This document shows positions 1 to 6,062 of a DNA stretch of 21,658 nt, piece by piece. Position numbers and translations under genes: made by a program. Within the stretch, counting starts at the first letter, position 1. The number at the start of each line of letters is the position of its first letter. Location: IMG/VR virus record IMGVR_UViG_3300003324_000350, positions 1-21,658 of that record. One strand, 5' to 3'. The notes under the pieces were generated by a model. The model was not told where the DNA came from, made no database searches, and saw only the letters and a program-made list of their open reading frames with translations. The stretch comes from a virus.

Positions 1-164
1 ACCCTCGACCCCGGCATTATGAGGGACGGTGCTAGGGGCACAACTATAAAGAGACATAGCGCACACTGCGCCACGGTGCGCCAGCGCGCGCCACGTAAAA
101 ACACGGTCGATAGTGCCGTGCATAGTGCCAAGATCCTGCCGCTCGCGCTCGGCGGCGCCCTGAC
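1..164 (+). promoter_or_regulatory. Upstream non-coding region with possible promoter and short repeats
   Basis: I see no credible gene before 165. A TATAAA hexamer at 45-50 sits in an A/T-rich patch and could be a -10 element, but no good -35 box precedes it. GCGCCA recurs three times between about 68 and 94 (in TGCGCCACG, TGCGCCAGC and CGCGCCACG). ATAGTGCC is directly repeated at 110-117 and 122-129, 12 bases apart, the spacing of a same-face operator pair. The stretch leads straight into a co-directional gene run, so an early promoter/operator is plausible. This rests on pattern only. Confidence 0.3.
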
Positions 165-368
165 GTGGGGTGGGCGGTGAGTCTCGTCGTCCTCAGCGCC
201 GAGCGCGGCACCCGAGACCGCCGCGCCTACTGGCGCGCGTACTACCTCGCCAACCGAGAGCGGAAGATCGAACAAGCGAAGGCGTCGTACCGGCGTCGGG
301 CGGCAGTGAAGAAGGCCAAGCCACGGAAGGCCGGTGCCCCGCGGTTTTACGCGACGAGGGGACTGTGA
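165..368 (+). CDS. Small basic protein of unknown function
   Basis: This 67-residue basic protein has an Arg/Tyr-rich middle (RAYWRAYYLANRERKIEQAK, residues about 21-40) predicted to be one amphipathic helix. Short proteins with this Tyr-Asn-Arg-Glu pattern are often seen near HNH genes in phages, but I know no function for them. The start is a GTG. A second GTG at 177, behind the G-rich GTGGGGTGGGCG, is an equally possible start. The stop overlaps the GTG of the next gene (GTGA), which suggests translational coupling and supports it being real. Nucleic-acid binding would fit the charge but is a guess. Confidence 0.55.
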   Translation: MGWAVSLVVLSAERGTRDRRAYWRAYYLANRERKIEQAKASYRRRAAVKKAKPRKAGAPRFYATRGL

Positions 369-553
369 CGCCCCGGTGCGCGCGAGTGCGCCAGGGAAAG
401 CGGTGCGACTACGCGCTCATCAACGGCGCGTGCCCGATCTGCGACGGCCGTCAGGTCTCGGAGCGATTGCCGATGGTCGCGCCCTTACCAGAGCCCCGCG
501 CAACCGACGTGTGGCCGATCACGCGCCGACGGAAGCGCCGGAGGTCCGCGTGA
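365..553 (+). CDS. Small cysteine-rich protein, possible zinc binder
   Basis: A 62-residue protein read from a GTG that overlaps the previous stop. Four cysteines cluster near the N-terminus: Cys5, Cys14 and the CPIC knuckle at about 22-25, the usual pattern of a small zinc finger. The C-terminus is very basic (TRRRKRRRSA). The stop overlaps the GTG of the following HNH gene. The open frame extends further upstream to 170, but that part only shadows the preceding gene, so the coupled GTG is preferred. No function can be assigned. Its position next to two zinc-ribbon HNH genes suggests a nucleic-acid role. Confidence 0.5.
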   Translation: MTPRCARVRQGKRCDYALINGACPICDGRQVSERLPMVAPLPEPRATDVWPITRRRKRRRSA

Positions 554-945
554 CTTCGTGCTCGATCTGCACGCGGCCGCTCATCCGCGGTTTCTGTCCC
601 GACTGCGAGCCTGACGCGTTCGTGCGCACGATGTTCGCGATGGAGGTGAGTCCACAGCAGTTCATCACAGTGGCCCATTACGGCGCATGGATGCGGGGTA
701 CGCCGCTCGTGGTGGAAGGCGCGCGGCCGCGCATTAACGGTCGCTGGAAGGCTGTTGTGTTCCGACAGTACGGCTATCGCTGTGTCCACTGCTCGAGCAC
801 AACGCTGCTCACATTCGGCCACCTGATCCCTTGGTCCGTTGGCGGCAACGATCAGCCGTGTAACGGGGTGCCGGAGTGTCAGCCCTGTAACACACGCCAG
901 TGGCCGCCGCTTGCGGCGTACCTCGCTCGACAGGTGGCCGCATGA
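550..945 (+). CDS. HNH endonuclease with N-terminal zinc ribbon
   Basis: A 131-residue protein with two parts. Residues about 4-20 form a short zinc ribbon (CSIC then CPDC). The C-terminal half is an HNH fold: CVHC knuckle, then GHLIPWSVGGND, then CQPCNTRQW, giving the usual beta-beta-alpha-metal finger flanked by zinc-binding cysteines. HNH enzymes nick or cut DNA, and in phages they act as homing nucleases or packaging helpers. The residue before the first HNH histidine is Gly rather than the common Asp, so activity is likely but not certain. The GTG start overlaps the previous stop, and the stop overlaps the next ATG (ATGA). The open frame reaches back to 334, but that segment overlaps two other genes. 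Confidence 0.8.
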   Translation: MTSCSICTRPLIRGFCPDCEPDAFVRTMFAMEVSPQQFITVAHYGAWMRGTPLVVEGARPRINGRWKAVVFRQYGYRCVHCSSTTLLTFGHLIPWSVGGNDQPCNGVPECQPCNTRQWPPLAAYLARQVAA

Positions 946-1388
946 GCGGATCGCTCTTGGTGTGCCTGCACTGCGGTATCGTCACGAGCCACGCCTCGGT
1001 GACGCATTGGGTGATGCACGCATTACGCGGCCAACCGACCCGTTGGATCTGTCAAGAGTGCGGCGGTAACGGCATTTGGTTCAAGGATCTGCCCGCGCTC
1101 GAAAAGTTCTGTGAATCGTTTGCGGAAAGCCCGAAGCGACGACGTGCGAAAGAACGCGCGCGAATGTCGAAAAGGCTTCGCACACGCATTCTCGAACGTG
1201 ACGGATTCCGCTGCCGTCGATGTGGAAACGGCCCGCGCGATGCGCGACTCGTGATCGACCACATCGTACCGATTGCGAAGGGGGGCCTAACGATCGACAC
1301 GAATCTCCAGACACTCTGCGAACCCTGCAACATCGGGAAGGCTGATAACTTGCCGCACGCTCACGACATCCGGGGGCTAGTTCAGTGA
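942..1388 (+). CDS. HNH endonuclease with N-terminal zinc ribbon (second copy)
   Basis: A 148-residue protein with the same architecture as the gene before it. The N-terminal ribbon is CLHC plus CQEC (residues about 8-41). A Lys/Arg-rich linker follows (SPKRRRAKERARMSKRLR). The HNH core is ILERDGFRCRRCG, then the canonical DHIVPIAKGG, then LCEPCN. All expected HNH residues are present, so nuclease activity is likely. The ATG overlaps the previous stop, and the stop overlaps the next GTG. Two HNH genes of shared layout side by side suggest an old duplication followed by divergence. The role could be homing or DNA processing; it is far from the terminase, so packaging is less likely. Confidence 0.85.
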   Translation: MSGSLLVCLHCGIVTSHASVTHWVMHALRGQPTRWICQECGGNGIWFKDLPALEKFCESFAESPKRRRAKERARMSKRLRTRILERDGFRCRRCGNGPRDARLVIDHIVPIAKGGLTIDTNLQTLCEPCNIGKADNLPHAHDIRGLVQ

Positions 1389-1633
1389 GCGCGCTCGAGC
1401 AATGGCGCTCCGAAGTATGGCGCGGTGAGCGTCGCCCAGATCGCCCGCTCGACGTGCTTTGGGACGCAGCGTGTCGCGAGCTCAACGACGACGAATTTGA
1501 CCTCGAGTACGGCGCGCCGATGCGCGCTCGTCTCGCGTTCCTCAGAGATCGCGGCAAGACATACCGCACCCCGCGCCCCGCGAAATGGGAACGTGACCTT
1601 GCGATGATGACCGAGTTCGATGACGGCGATTAG
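1385..1633 (+). CDS. Hypothetical protein
   Basis: This 82-residue protein has an acidic centre (LNDDEFDLEYGAP) and end (EFDDGD). It is soluble, with no membrane segment or cysteine motif. The GTG start overlaps the HNH stop (GTGA), and its end overlaps the start of the helicase gene by 14 bases, so it sits in the same transcription unit. I recognise no family. A role as a helicase accessory protein is suggested only by position. Confidence 0.6.
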   Translation: MSALEQWRSEVWRGERRPDRPLDVLWDAACRELNDDEFDLEYGAPMRARLAFLRDRGKTYRTPRPAKWERDLAMMTEFDDGD

Positions 1634-3032
1634 GGTGATGTCGATCGAGCGCAAACGTCAAACACCGACGACGGACCTCGGTAACGCCGAGCGTCTGATC
1701 GCCGCGCACGGTCGCGACCTGCACTACGTCACGACGTGGAAGTCGTGGCTCGTGTGGAACGGCAAATACTGGCACCGTGACGATACGTGCGAGCTCGAGC
1801 GGCGCGCGAAAAAGACCGTGCGCGGTATCTGGCGCGAGGCAAAACAGGAGCGGAAGCGCGATCGCAAAAAGGATCTCGCGCGCCACGCAATTCAGTCGGA
1901 GTCGAACGGTAGTATCCGGGCGATGATCGAGCGGGCTCGTGCCGAGCCAGGCGTTGCCATTCGGTATCAGGAATTCGATCAGCATCCGTTTCTGCTCAAC
2001 ATCAGAAACGGCACGCTGGATCTAAGTACGGGCACGCTTGGCCCGCATGATCGTGACCATCTGCTGACGAAGTACGCCGATGTCGAATACGTCGCAGACG
2101 CCGAGTGTCCGCTGTGGCGCACGTTCCTTGAGCGGATCTTTGACGGCAACGCAGAGATCATCAGCTATCTGCAACGTGCGGTCGGCTACAGCCTAACGGG
2201 CGATACCCGCGAGCAATGCCTGCACTTGATGCACGGTACCGGCAGCAACGGCAAAAGCACGTTCCTCGAAGTCCTGCAAGCGCTGATGGGCGACTACGGC
2301 GTACAAGCGGACTTCGCGACGTTCGTGGAGAAGAAAGGCGACGGCCCGCGGAATGACGTGGCGCGTCTCGCTGGCGCCCGAATGGTCCGTTCGTCGGAAG
2401 TGGGCGAGGGCAAGCGTCTCAATGAATCCCTTGTCAAGTCCCTAACGGGTCAAGATACGATCGCGGCCCGTTTCCTCTATTCGGAAGCCTTCGAGTTTCG
2501 CCCGACGTTCAAGCTCTGGCTCGCCGCGAATCATAAGCCGGTCATTCGTGGCACCGATCACGCGATCTGGCGCCGCGTGCGGCTGATTCCGTTTACGGTC
2601 ACGATCAGTGAACAGGAGAAGGACGAAACGCTGAAAGACCGCCTGCTCACCGAGCTCCCCGGCATTCTCCGATGGGCTGTCGAGGGATGTGAACAGTGGC
2701 TCGAGCGTGGTCTACAGCCGCCCGAAGCCGTCACAGTGGCGACCGCCGCATACAAAAACGAGTCGGATATTATCGGCAATTTCCTGGAAGAATGCTGCGA
2801 AATTGGCGCTGGTTTGGAGGTGCCTGCGACCGACTTGTACACCGCGTACAAGCGCTGGGCGCACGACAACGGCGAGTTCGAGCTGTCGCAAACAGCGTTC
2901 GGCAGACGTATCGAAGAGCGCGGGTTCGATGTCCGCAAGAACGGCGTTAAGTACCGCAAGGGCTTACGGTTGGTGCCTAACGTGACGGCGCACGGCGAAC
3001 GCATTCACCGCTACGAGCGGGCCGATGACTAG
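1620..3032 (+). CDS. D5/P4-like SF3 replicative helicase (primase C-terminal type)
   Basis: A 470-residue replication protein of the phage/plasmid D5-P4 family. Residues about 35-190 match the D5 N-terminal region (LNIRNGTLDLSTG, then FLERIFDGNAEIISYLQRAV). The SF3 ATPase follows: Walker A GTGSNGKST at about 206-214, the region RMVRSSEVGEG at about 254-264 with the acidic residue of Walker B, and sensor motif LAANHKP at about 301-307 leading into WRRVRLIPF. The C-terminus resembles the winged-helix tail of these proteins. It should unwind the phage origin as a ring helicase. No prim-pol or TOPRIM primase domain precedes the helicase part, so priming must come from elsewhere. The ATG at 1620 overlaps the previous gene; an in-frame ATG at 1638 behind AGGGTG is a good alternative. 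Confidence 0.92.
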   Translation: MTAIRVMSIERKRQTPTTDLGNAERLIAAHGRDLHYVTTWKSWLVWNGKYWHRDDTCELERRAKKTVRGIWREAKQERKRDRKKDLARHAIQSESNGSIRAMIERARAEPGVAIRYQEFDQHPFLLNIRNGTLDLSTGTLGPHDRDHLLTKYADVEYVADAECPLWRTFLERIFDGNAEIISYLQRAVGYSLTGDTREQCLHLMHGTGSNGKSTFLEVLQALMGDYGVQADFATFVEKKGDGPRNDVARLAGARMVRSSEVGEGKRLNESLVKSLTGQDTIAARFLYSEAFEFRPTFKLWLAANHKPVIRGTDHAIWRRVRLIPFTVTISEQEKDETLKDRLLTELPGILRWAVEGCEQWLERGLQPPEAVTVATAAYKNESDIIGNFLEECCEIGAGLEVPATDLYTAYKRWAHDNGEFELSQTAFGRRIEERGFDVRKNGVKYRKGLRLVPNVTAHGERIHRYERADD

Positions 3033-3215
3033 TCAAATCGGCAGCACGCCGCGCCACGGACAGTGGACAGTTAAGTGTCCGTTTCGGGAACTTTTCTCTA
3101 GATCATACTCGCGCGTGTTACTTCCCGTAAAACTGTCCAAACTGTCCAAACTGTCCGTAATGCTCGACCGCCCCACCCGCCGCCGCCCCGCGCGGGGAGT
3201 CGAAGGTGAGGCGCG
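3033..3215 (+). promoter_or_regulatory. Candidate replication origin or operator with TGTCC/GGACA repeats
   Basis: This mostly non-coding gap is A/T-richer than its surroundings. GGACAGT occurs in tandem at 3058-3064 and 3065-3071. The second copy pairs with AAGTGTCC to form the palindrome GGACAGTTAAGTGTCC (3065-3080). Some 50 bases on, AACTGTCC is repeated three times at an exact 9-base period (3131-3138, 3140-3147, 3149-3156). Between them lies an A/T-richer stretch (about 3088-3130). Repeated sites in both orientations flanking A/T-rich DNA beside a helicase gene are typical of an iteron origin, but a repressor operator would look similar. A small frame (3025-3219) runs through, but its protein merely translates the repeats. 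CCCCGCGCGGGG at 3186-3197 precedes the next ribosome binding site. Confidence 0.5.
3131..3157 (+). repeat. Three tandem 9-bp repeats AACTGTCCA/G
   Basis: AACTGTCCA, AACTGTCCA and AACTGTCCG follow one another without a gap. The same core in inverse orientation (GGACAGT) lies twice at 3058-3071. The 9-base period is slightly less than one helical turn, so bound proteins would wind around the helix. Confidence 0.85.
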
Positions 3216-4271
3216 ATGACTAACGTGCTGGTGGCGGACTGCCTGATCGCGATGGCGATGCTCGGCGCCGAGTCGGTGGACGCGATTGTCACCGATCCGC
3301 CCTACGGGCTGCGCTTCATGGGCAAGGCGTGGGACCACGGCGTGCCGGGCGTGCCGTTCTGGTCGGCGGCGTTGCGGCTGTTGAAGCCGGGCGCCCGCCT
3401 GCTCGCGTTCGGCGGCACGCGAACCTATCACCGATTGGCGTGCGCGATAGAGGACGCCGGGTTTGAGATCGAGGACTCGTTATGCTGGCTCTACGGGTCC
3501 GGGTTCCCGAAGCATGAGAGCAAGCTGAAACCCGCGTTTGAGCCGGTCGTGATGGCGCGGCGGCCGAGTAAGAAAGCGACGCTGTTGAACATCGACGCGT
3601 GTCGGTTGAGTGGCGAAGGATTGCACGAGGTGACGCAAGGCGCGCAGGATCGCGTTTACGGCAACGGAAACGGACTACGCTCGGAACCATCGCGTTACCT
3701 GCCGCCCTCCGGCCGCTGGCCCGCGAACGTGTTGCTAGACGAGGATGCGGCTGCAGCGCTGGACGCACAGAGCGGCACGCTGACCAGCAACAGCGGCGAA
3801 CCGTTCACGCGCAACACCGACAAGTTCCGCGCGACGTACAGCGCGTTCGCCGGTCGCGATGCCGAGGCGGGCTATTATGGCGACTCAGGCGGCGCTAGCC
3901 GGTTCTACTACACGGCGAAGGCGTCACGGTCAGAGCGCGAGGAAGGGCTAGGCGGCGCCGCCCGTCGGCCGGGCGGCGCCCATCGACACGGCCAAGGCAG
4001 CATTGGCAGCAAGGACGGGCGCGACCGGCAAGTGGCGAACCATCACCCGACCGTGAAACCCGTCGCCCTCATGCGCTGGCTTGTGCGGCTCGTGACACCG
4101 CCGAACGGGCTGGTGCTCGACCCGTTCTGTGGCAGCGGAACGACCGGAATCGCGTGCCACTACGAGGACCGCCGATTTATCGGGATCGAAGTGAGCGAAG
4201 AATACGCGGCGATCGCCCGCGCTCGGATCGCGCACCATTCCGCACAGCGAGGGCTCTTTGATGTGGCCTAA
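3216..4271 (+). CDS. Site-specific DNA methyltransferase (beta-class, N4-cytosine or N6-adenine)
   Basis: A 351-residue amino-methyltransferase. The catalytic motif DPPYG is near the N-terminus (27-31), and the AdoMet-binding motif DPFCGSGTTG is near the C-terminus (about 302-311). DPPY before FxGxG is the beta-class order. Phage-typical signatures include GRWPANVLLDED, ASRFYYTAKASRSERE and HPTVKPVALMRWL. The middle (about 110-250) should hold target recognition. It methylates the exocyclic amino group of a base in a specific site, probably to protect phage DNA from host restriction. It starts behind AAGGTGAGG and ends in QRGLFDVA, with a clamp-binding-like QRGLF. Its TAA stop lies in GCCTAACG. 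No partner restriction gene is present, so it is an orphan enzyme. Confidence 0.93.
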   Translation: MTNVLVADCLIAMAMLGAESVDAIVTDPPYGLRFMGKAWDHGVPGVPFWSAALRLLKPGARLLAFGGTRTYHRLACAIEDAGFEIEDSLCWLYGSGFPKHESKLKPAFEPVVMARRPSKKATLLNIDACRLSGEGLHEVTQGAQDRVYGNGNGLRSEPSRYLPPSGRWPANVLLDEDAAAALDAQSGTLTSNSGEPFTRNTDKFRATYSAFAGRDAEAGYYGDSGGASRFYYTAKASRSEREEGLGGAARRPGGAHRHGQGSIGSKDGRDRQVANHHPTVKPVALMRWLVRLVTPPNGLVLDPFCGSGTTGIACHYEDRRFIGIEVSEEYAAIARARIAHHSAQRGLFDVA

Positions 4272-4275
4272 CGCC

Positions 4276-4375
4276 GTGACCCCTGCGCCGAACGCGGAGC
4301 GAGAGAGAGGCAGACGAAGAGCTCGCGGCGTATGAGGCGCTCGAGGAGCGCCTTGGCATGCGGGAGGACCGATGA
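4276..4375 (+). pseudogene. Possible small gene broken at a GA dinucleotide run
   Basis: From GTG 4276 the frame reads MTPAPNAERER and then reaches a stop near 4333. Shifted by one base after the run GAGCGAGAGAGAG (4297-4309), it continues as ADEELAAYEALEERLGMRED to a TGA at 4373-4375. One more GA unit in the run would join both halves into an acidic helical protein of about 33 residues. This may be a real slippage mutation, a read error, programmed frameshifting, or chance in GC-rich DNA. Confidence 0.3.
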
Positions 4376-4380
4376 GGCTA

Positions 4381-4438
4381 CTCACCCGGCCCCCGGCCCC
4401 GCGGGGCGGTCGCCGGAAGGGCGACACGGTGAGGGGCG
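4381..4438 (+). promoter_or_regulatory. GC-rich leader with palindrome, hairpin and ribosome binding site
   Basis: A perfect 12-base palindrome GCCCCGCGGGGC (4396-4407) is followed by a hairpin with a 6-bp stem, GTCGCC / GGCGAC (4409-4414 and 4420-4425). Then comes the Shine-Dalgarno-like GGTGAGGGG just before the ATG at 4439. A similar arrangement precedes the starts at 3216, 5641 and 6773. Translation control is plausible. The 24-codon frame here (4372-4446) looks like chance. Confidence 0.4.
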
Positions 4439-5575
4439 ATGACTGAGCCGACCCCGTTGCGCGCCCCGTTCCCGTGGTTCGGCGGCAAAAGCCGCGTTGC
4501 TCACCTCGTGTGGGAACGCTTTGGCGATACGCCGAACTACGTGGAGCCGTTCGCCGGTTCGTTGGCTGTGCTCCTCGCTCGCCCCCACGAGCCGCGCACG
4601 GAAACCGTCAACGACCGCGACGGCTTCCTCGCCAACTTCTGGCGCGCGGTGCAGCACGCGCCGGAGCAAACGGCGCGCTTCGCGGATTGGCCCGTGAACG
4701 AGGCGGACCTCCACGCGCGGCACCGATGGCTACTCGCGCAGCGATCGGGTCTCTACGAGGCCATTCTGAGCGATCCCGATTGGTTCGACGCGAAGATCGC
4801 CGGCTGGTGGGTGTGGGGACTGTGCGCGTGGATCGGGAGTGGGTGGTGCACTGGAGGTGCGGCAACTCAGTTGCCGCACCTGAGTAGTGCCGGTATGGGG
4901 TTACACAGGAAAATCCCGCACCTCGGGACTGCTGGCTGCGGTGAACACCGCAGCCAGCACATGCCGCACCGGAAGCTCCCCGCGCTCGGAGACGCGGGGC
5001 GGGGCGATTTACGCCCCGCCCCATCGCAGCAGATTCCGCATCTCGGGAACGCGGGACGCGGTGGACACCGCGTCCCCACGGAACAGTTACCGGCGTTAGG
5101 TGACGGTGGGCGCGGCGTTCCTGTGAACGCCGCGCCGCTGGTCGAGCTGTTCCAAACGCTGTCGGCGCGGCTCCGGCGTGTTCGCGTTGCGTGCGGCGAC
5201 TGGACGCGCGTCATGGGCGAATCGGTGACGGTGAAGCACGGCCTCACGGGCGTGTTCCTCGATCCGCCGTACTCTGACGGCGAGCACGCCATCGAATACG
5301 CGGGCGGCGGCGACGTGGCTGCCGACGTGCGCGAGTGGGCCGTCGCGAACGGCGACAACCCACTGATGCGGATCGCGCTGTGCGGCTACGAGGGCGAGCA
5401 CGCGATGCCCGATGAGTGGGAGTGCGTGCCGTGGAAGTCCAAAGGCGGGTACGGTTCGCAGGGCGATGGGCGCGGGCGCGAGAACGCCGAGCGCGAACGC
5501 ATTTGGTTTTCCCCGCACTGCCTGAAACCGGAGCGCGTGCAGCGCTCCCTCTTCGATGACCTCCATGTCGCCTAA
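4439..5575 (+). CDS. D12-class N6-adenine DNA methyltransferase with hairpin-bearing repeat insert
   Basis: A 378-residue Dam-like enzyme of the D12 class. PFPWFGGK (10-17) and NYVEPFAGS (33-41) form the AdoMet site, and the catalytic DPPYSDGEHAIEYA starts at residue 275. In this class the target-recognition domain lies between them. Here that stretch holds tandem repeats (about 137-231) of the type (K/Q)(L/I)P(H/A)LG-x-AG-x-G: QLPHLSSAGMG, KIPHLGTAGCG, KLPALGDAGRG, QIPHLGNAGRG and QLPALGDGGRG. In the DNA, perfect hairpins fall at four repeat junctions and one at the entry. The enzyme should methylate adenine in a short site, giving restriction evasion or regulation. It ends in QRSLFDDLHVA, with a clamp-binding-like QRSLF, and its TAA stop lies in GCCTAACG. 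Start: ATG behind GGTGAGGGG. Confidence 0.92.
   Translation: MTEPTPLRAPFPWFGGKSRVAHLVWERFGDTPNYVEPFAGSLAVLLARPHEPRTETVNDRDGFLANFWRAVQHAPEQTARFADWPVNEADLHARHRWLLAQRSGLYEAILSDPDWFDAKIAGWWVWGLCAWIGSGWCTGGAATQLPHLSSAGMGLHRKIPHLGTAGCGEHRSQHMPHRKLPALGDAGRGDLRPAPSQQIPHLGNAGRGGHRVPTEQLPALGDGGRGVPVNAAPLVELFQTLSARLRRVRVACGDWTRVMGESVTVKHGLTGVFLDPPYSDGEHAIEYAGGGDVAADVREWAVANGDNPLMRIALCGYEGEHAMPDEWECVPWKSKGGYGSQGDGRGRENAERERIWFSPHCLKPERVQRSLFDDLHVA
4855..5136 (+). repeat. Five perfect inverted repeats in the methyltransferase repeat region
   Basis: Hairpin 1: arm AGGTGCGGCAAC 4855-4866, loop 3, partner 4870-4881 (12 bp). Hairpin 2: arm TGCTGGCTGCGGTG 4930-4943, loop 2, partner 4946-4959 (14 bp). Hairpin 3: arm GGGGCGGGGCG 4996-5006, loop 5, partner 5012-5022 (11 bp). 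Hairpin 4: arm GGGACGCGGTG 5053-5063, loop 2, partner 5066-5076 (11 bp). Hairpin 5: arm GGCGCGGCGTTC 5109-5120, loop 4, partner 5125-5136 (12 bp). Hairpins 2-5 occupy the same place in successive protein repeats, after LG-x-(A/G)G, yet their stems differ widely in sequence while pairing stays perfect. Confidence 0.95.
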
Positions 5576-5577
5576 CG

Positions 5578-5640
5578 CCGCCCCGTCGCCGACCGCCGGG
5601 GGGCGGGCGCGGGGGTGGCCGACGGCCACGGGGAGGGGCG
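5578..5640 (+). promoter_or_regulatory. GC-rich leader with hairpin and ribosome binding site
   Basis: The gap holds the hairpin GTGGCC-GAC-GGCCAC (5615-5629), followed at once by the Shine-Dalgarno-like GGGGAGGGG and the ATG at 5641. The layout parallels that before 4439. No promoter motif is clear. Confidence 0.35.
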
Positions 5641-5844
5641 ATGAGTGCGACGATGGAGGCGATCGGCGGCCCGTGGGATGGCGAACTCGTGACGTTCGCG
5701 AACCACTCGCCGGACGGCCGTGTCGACGTCCCAGCGCCGCAAGACGACCCGTTTGAGCGTCCGCGCGTCACCGGCTGCTACCGCCCTGACTTCCGGCGAT
5801 GGCAGTGCTTCTGGTATCCGCTGTCGACCGAAGGTGTCGCATGA
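5641..5844 (+). CDS. Hypothetical protein with GGPWDG motif
   Basis: A 67-residue protein. The N-terminal GGPWDGELVTF (about 9-19) and the closing aromatic part (CYRPDFRRWQCFWYP) resemble a class of small uncharacterised phage proteins starting with a Gly-Gly-Pro-x-Asp-Gly turn. The ATG at 5641 follows GGGGAGGGGCG; an in-frame ATG at 5653 is possible. The stop overlaps an ATG at 5841 whose frame runs only 16 codons (starting MTPAP), probably a coupling or leader peptide, if anything. Function unknown. Confidence 0.6.
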   Translation: MSATMEAIGGPWDGELVTFANHSPDGRVDVPAPQDDPFERPRVTGCYRPDFRRWQCFWYPLSTEGVA

Positions 5845-5891
5845 CCCCCGCGCCCCGGCTCCCCCGCGCGCCACGCAGAAAGGAGAACTGA

Positions 5892-6062
5892 ATGCGAATC
5901 GTGATTGATGTACGGCTGCGGCTCAACGACTCCGGCGAGAACGAGCGTCGCGTCGAAGTTGAGTTAGACGGCACGACGGGCGGCGCACCGGAGGCGGTGC
6001 TGATCGCGGAGAAGCTGTTGCGCGCCATCACCACGAATAGCGATGCGCCCCATGTCGCGTGA
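5892..6062 (+). CDS. Small hypothetical protein
   Basis: A 56-residue protein that begins MRIVIDVRLRLND and ends SDAPHVA. A beta strand is predicted at the N-terminus, followed by a helix (PEAVLIAEKLLRAI, about 36-49). The start is well supported by the strong Shine-Dalgarno AAAGGAGAA six bases upstream, one of the best in the window. The 3' end overlaps the start of the RusA-like gene. No family recognised. Confidence 0.65.
   Translation: MRIVIDVRLRLNDSGENERRVEVELDGTTGGAPEAVLIAEKLLRAITTNSDAPHVA

Noticed and set aside
334-549. N-terminal extension of the first HNH gene
   Set aside because: It would overlap two other genes fully; the coupled GTG at 550 begins exactly at the zinc ribbon.
3025-3219. 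64-codon + frame through the repeat cluster
   Set aside because: Its sequence (KLSKLSKLS) is a translation of the 9-base repeats and there is no domain. A non-coding control region explains it better, though a short peptide cannot be ruled out.
4372-4446. 24-codon frame MRLLTRPPAP and on
   Set aside because: It is a translation of the GC palindrome and hairpin before the methyltransferase gene, with no sign of selection.
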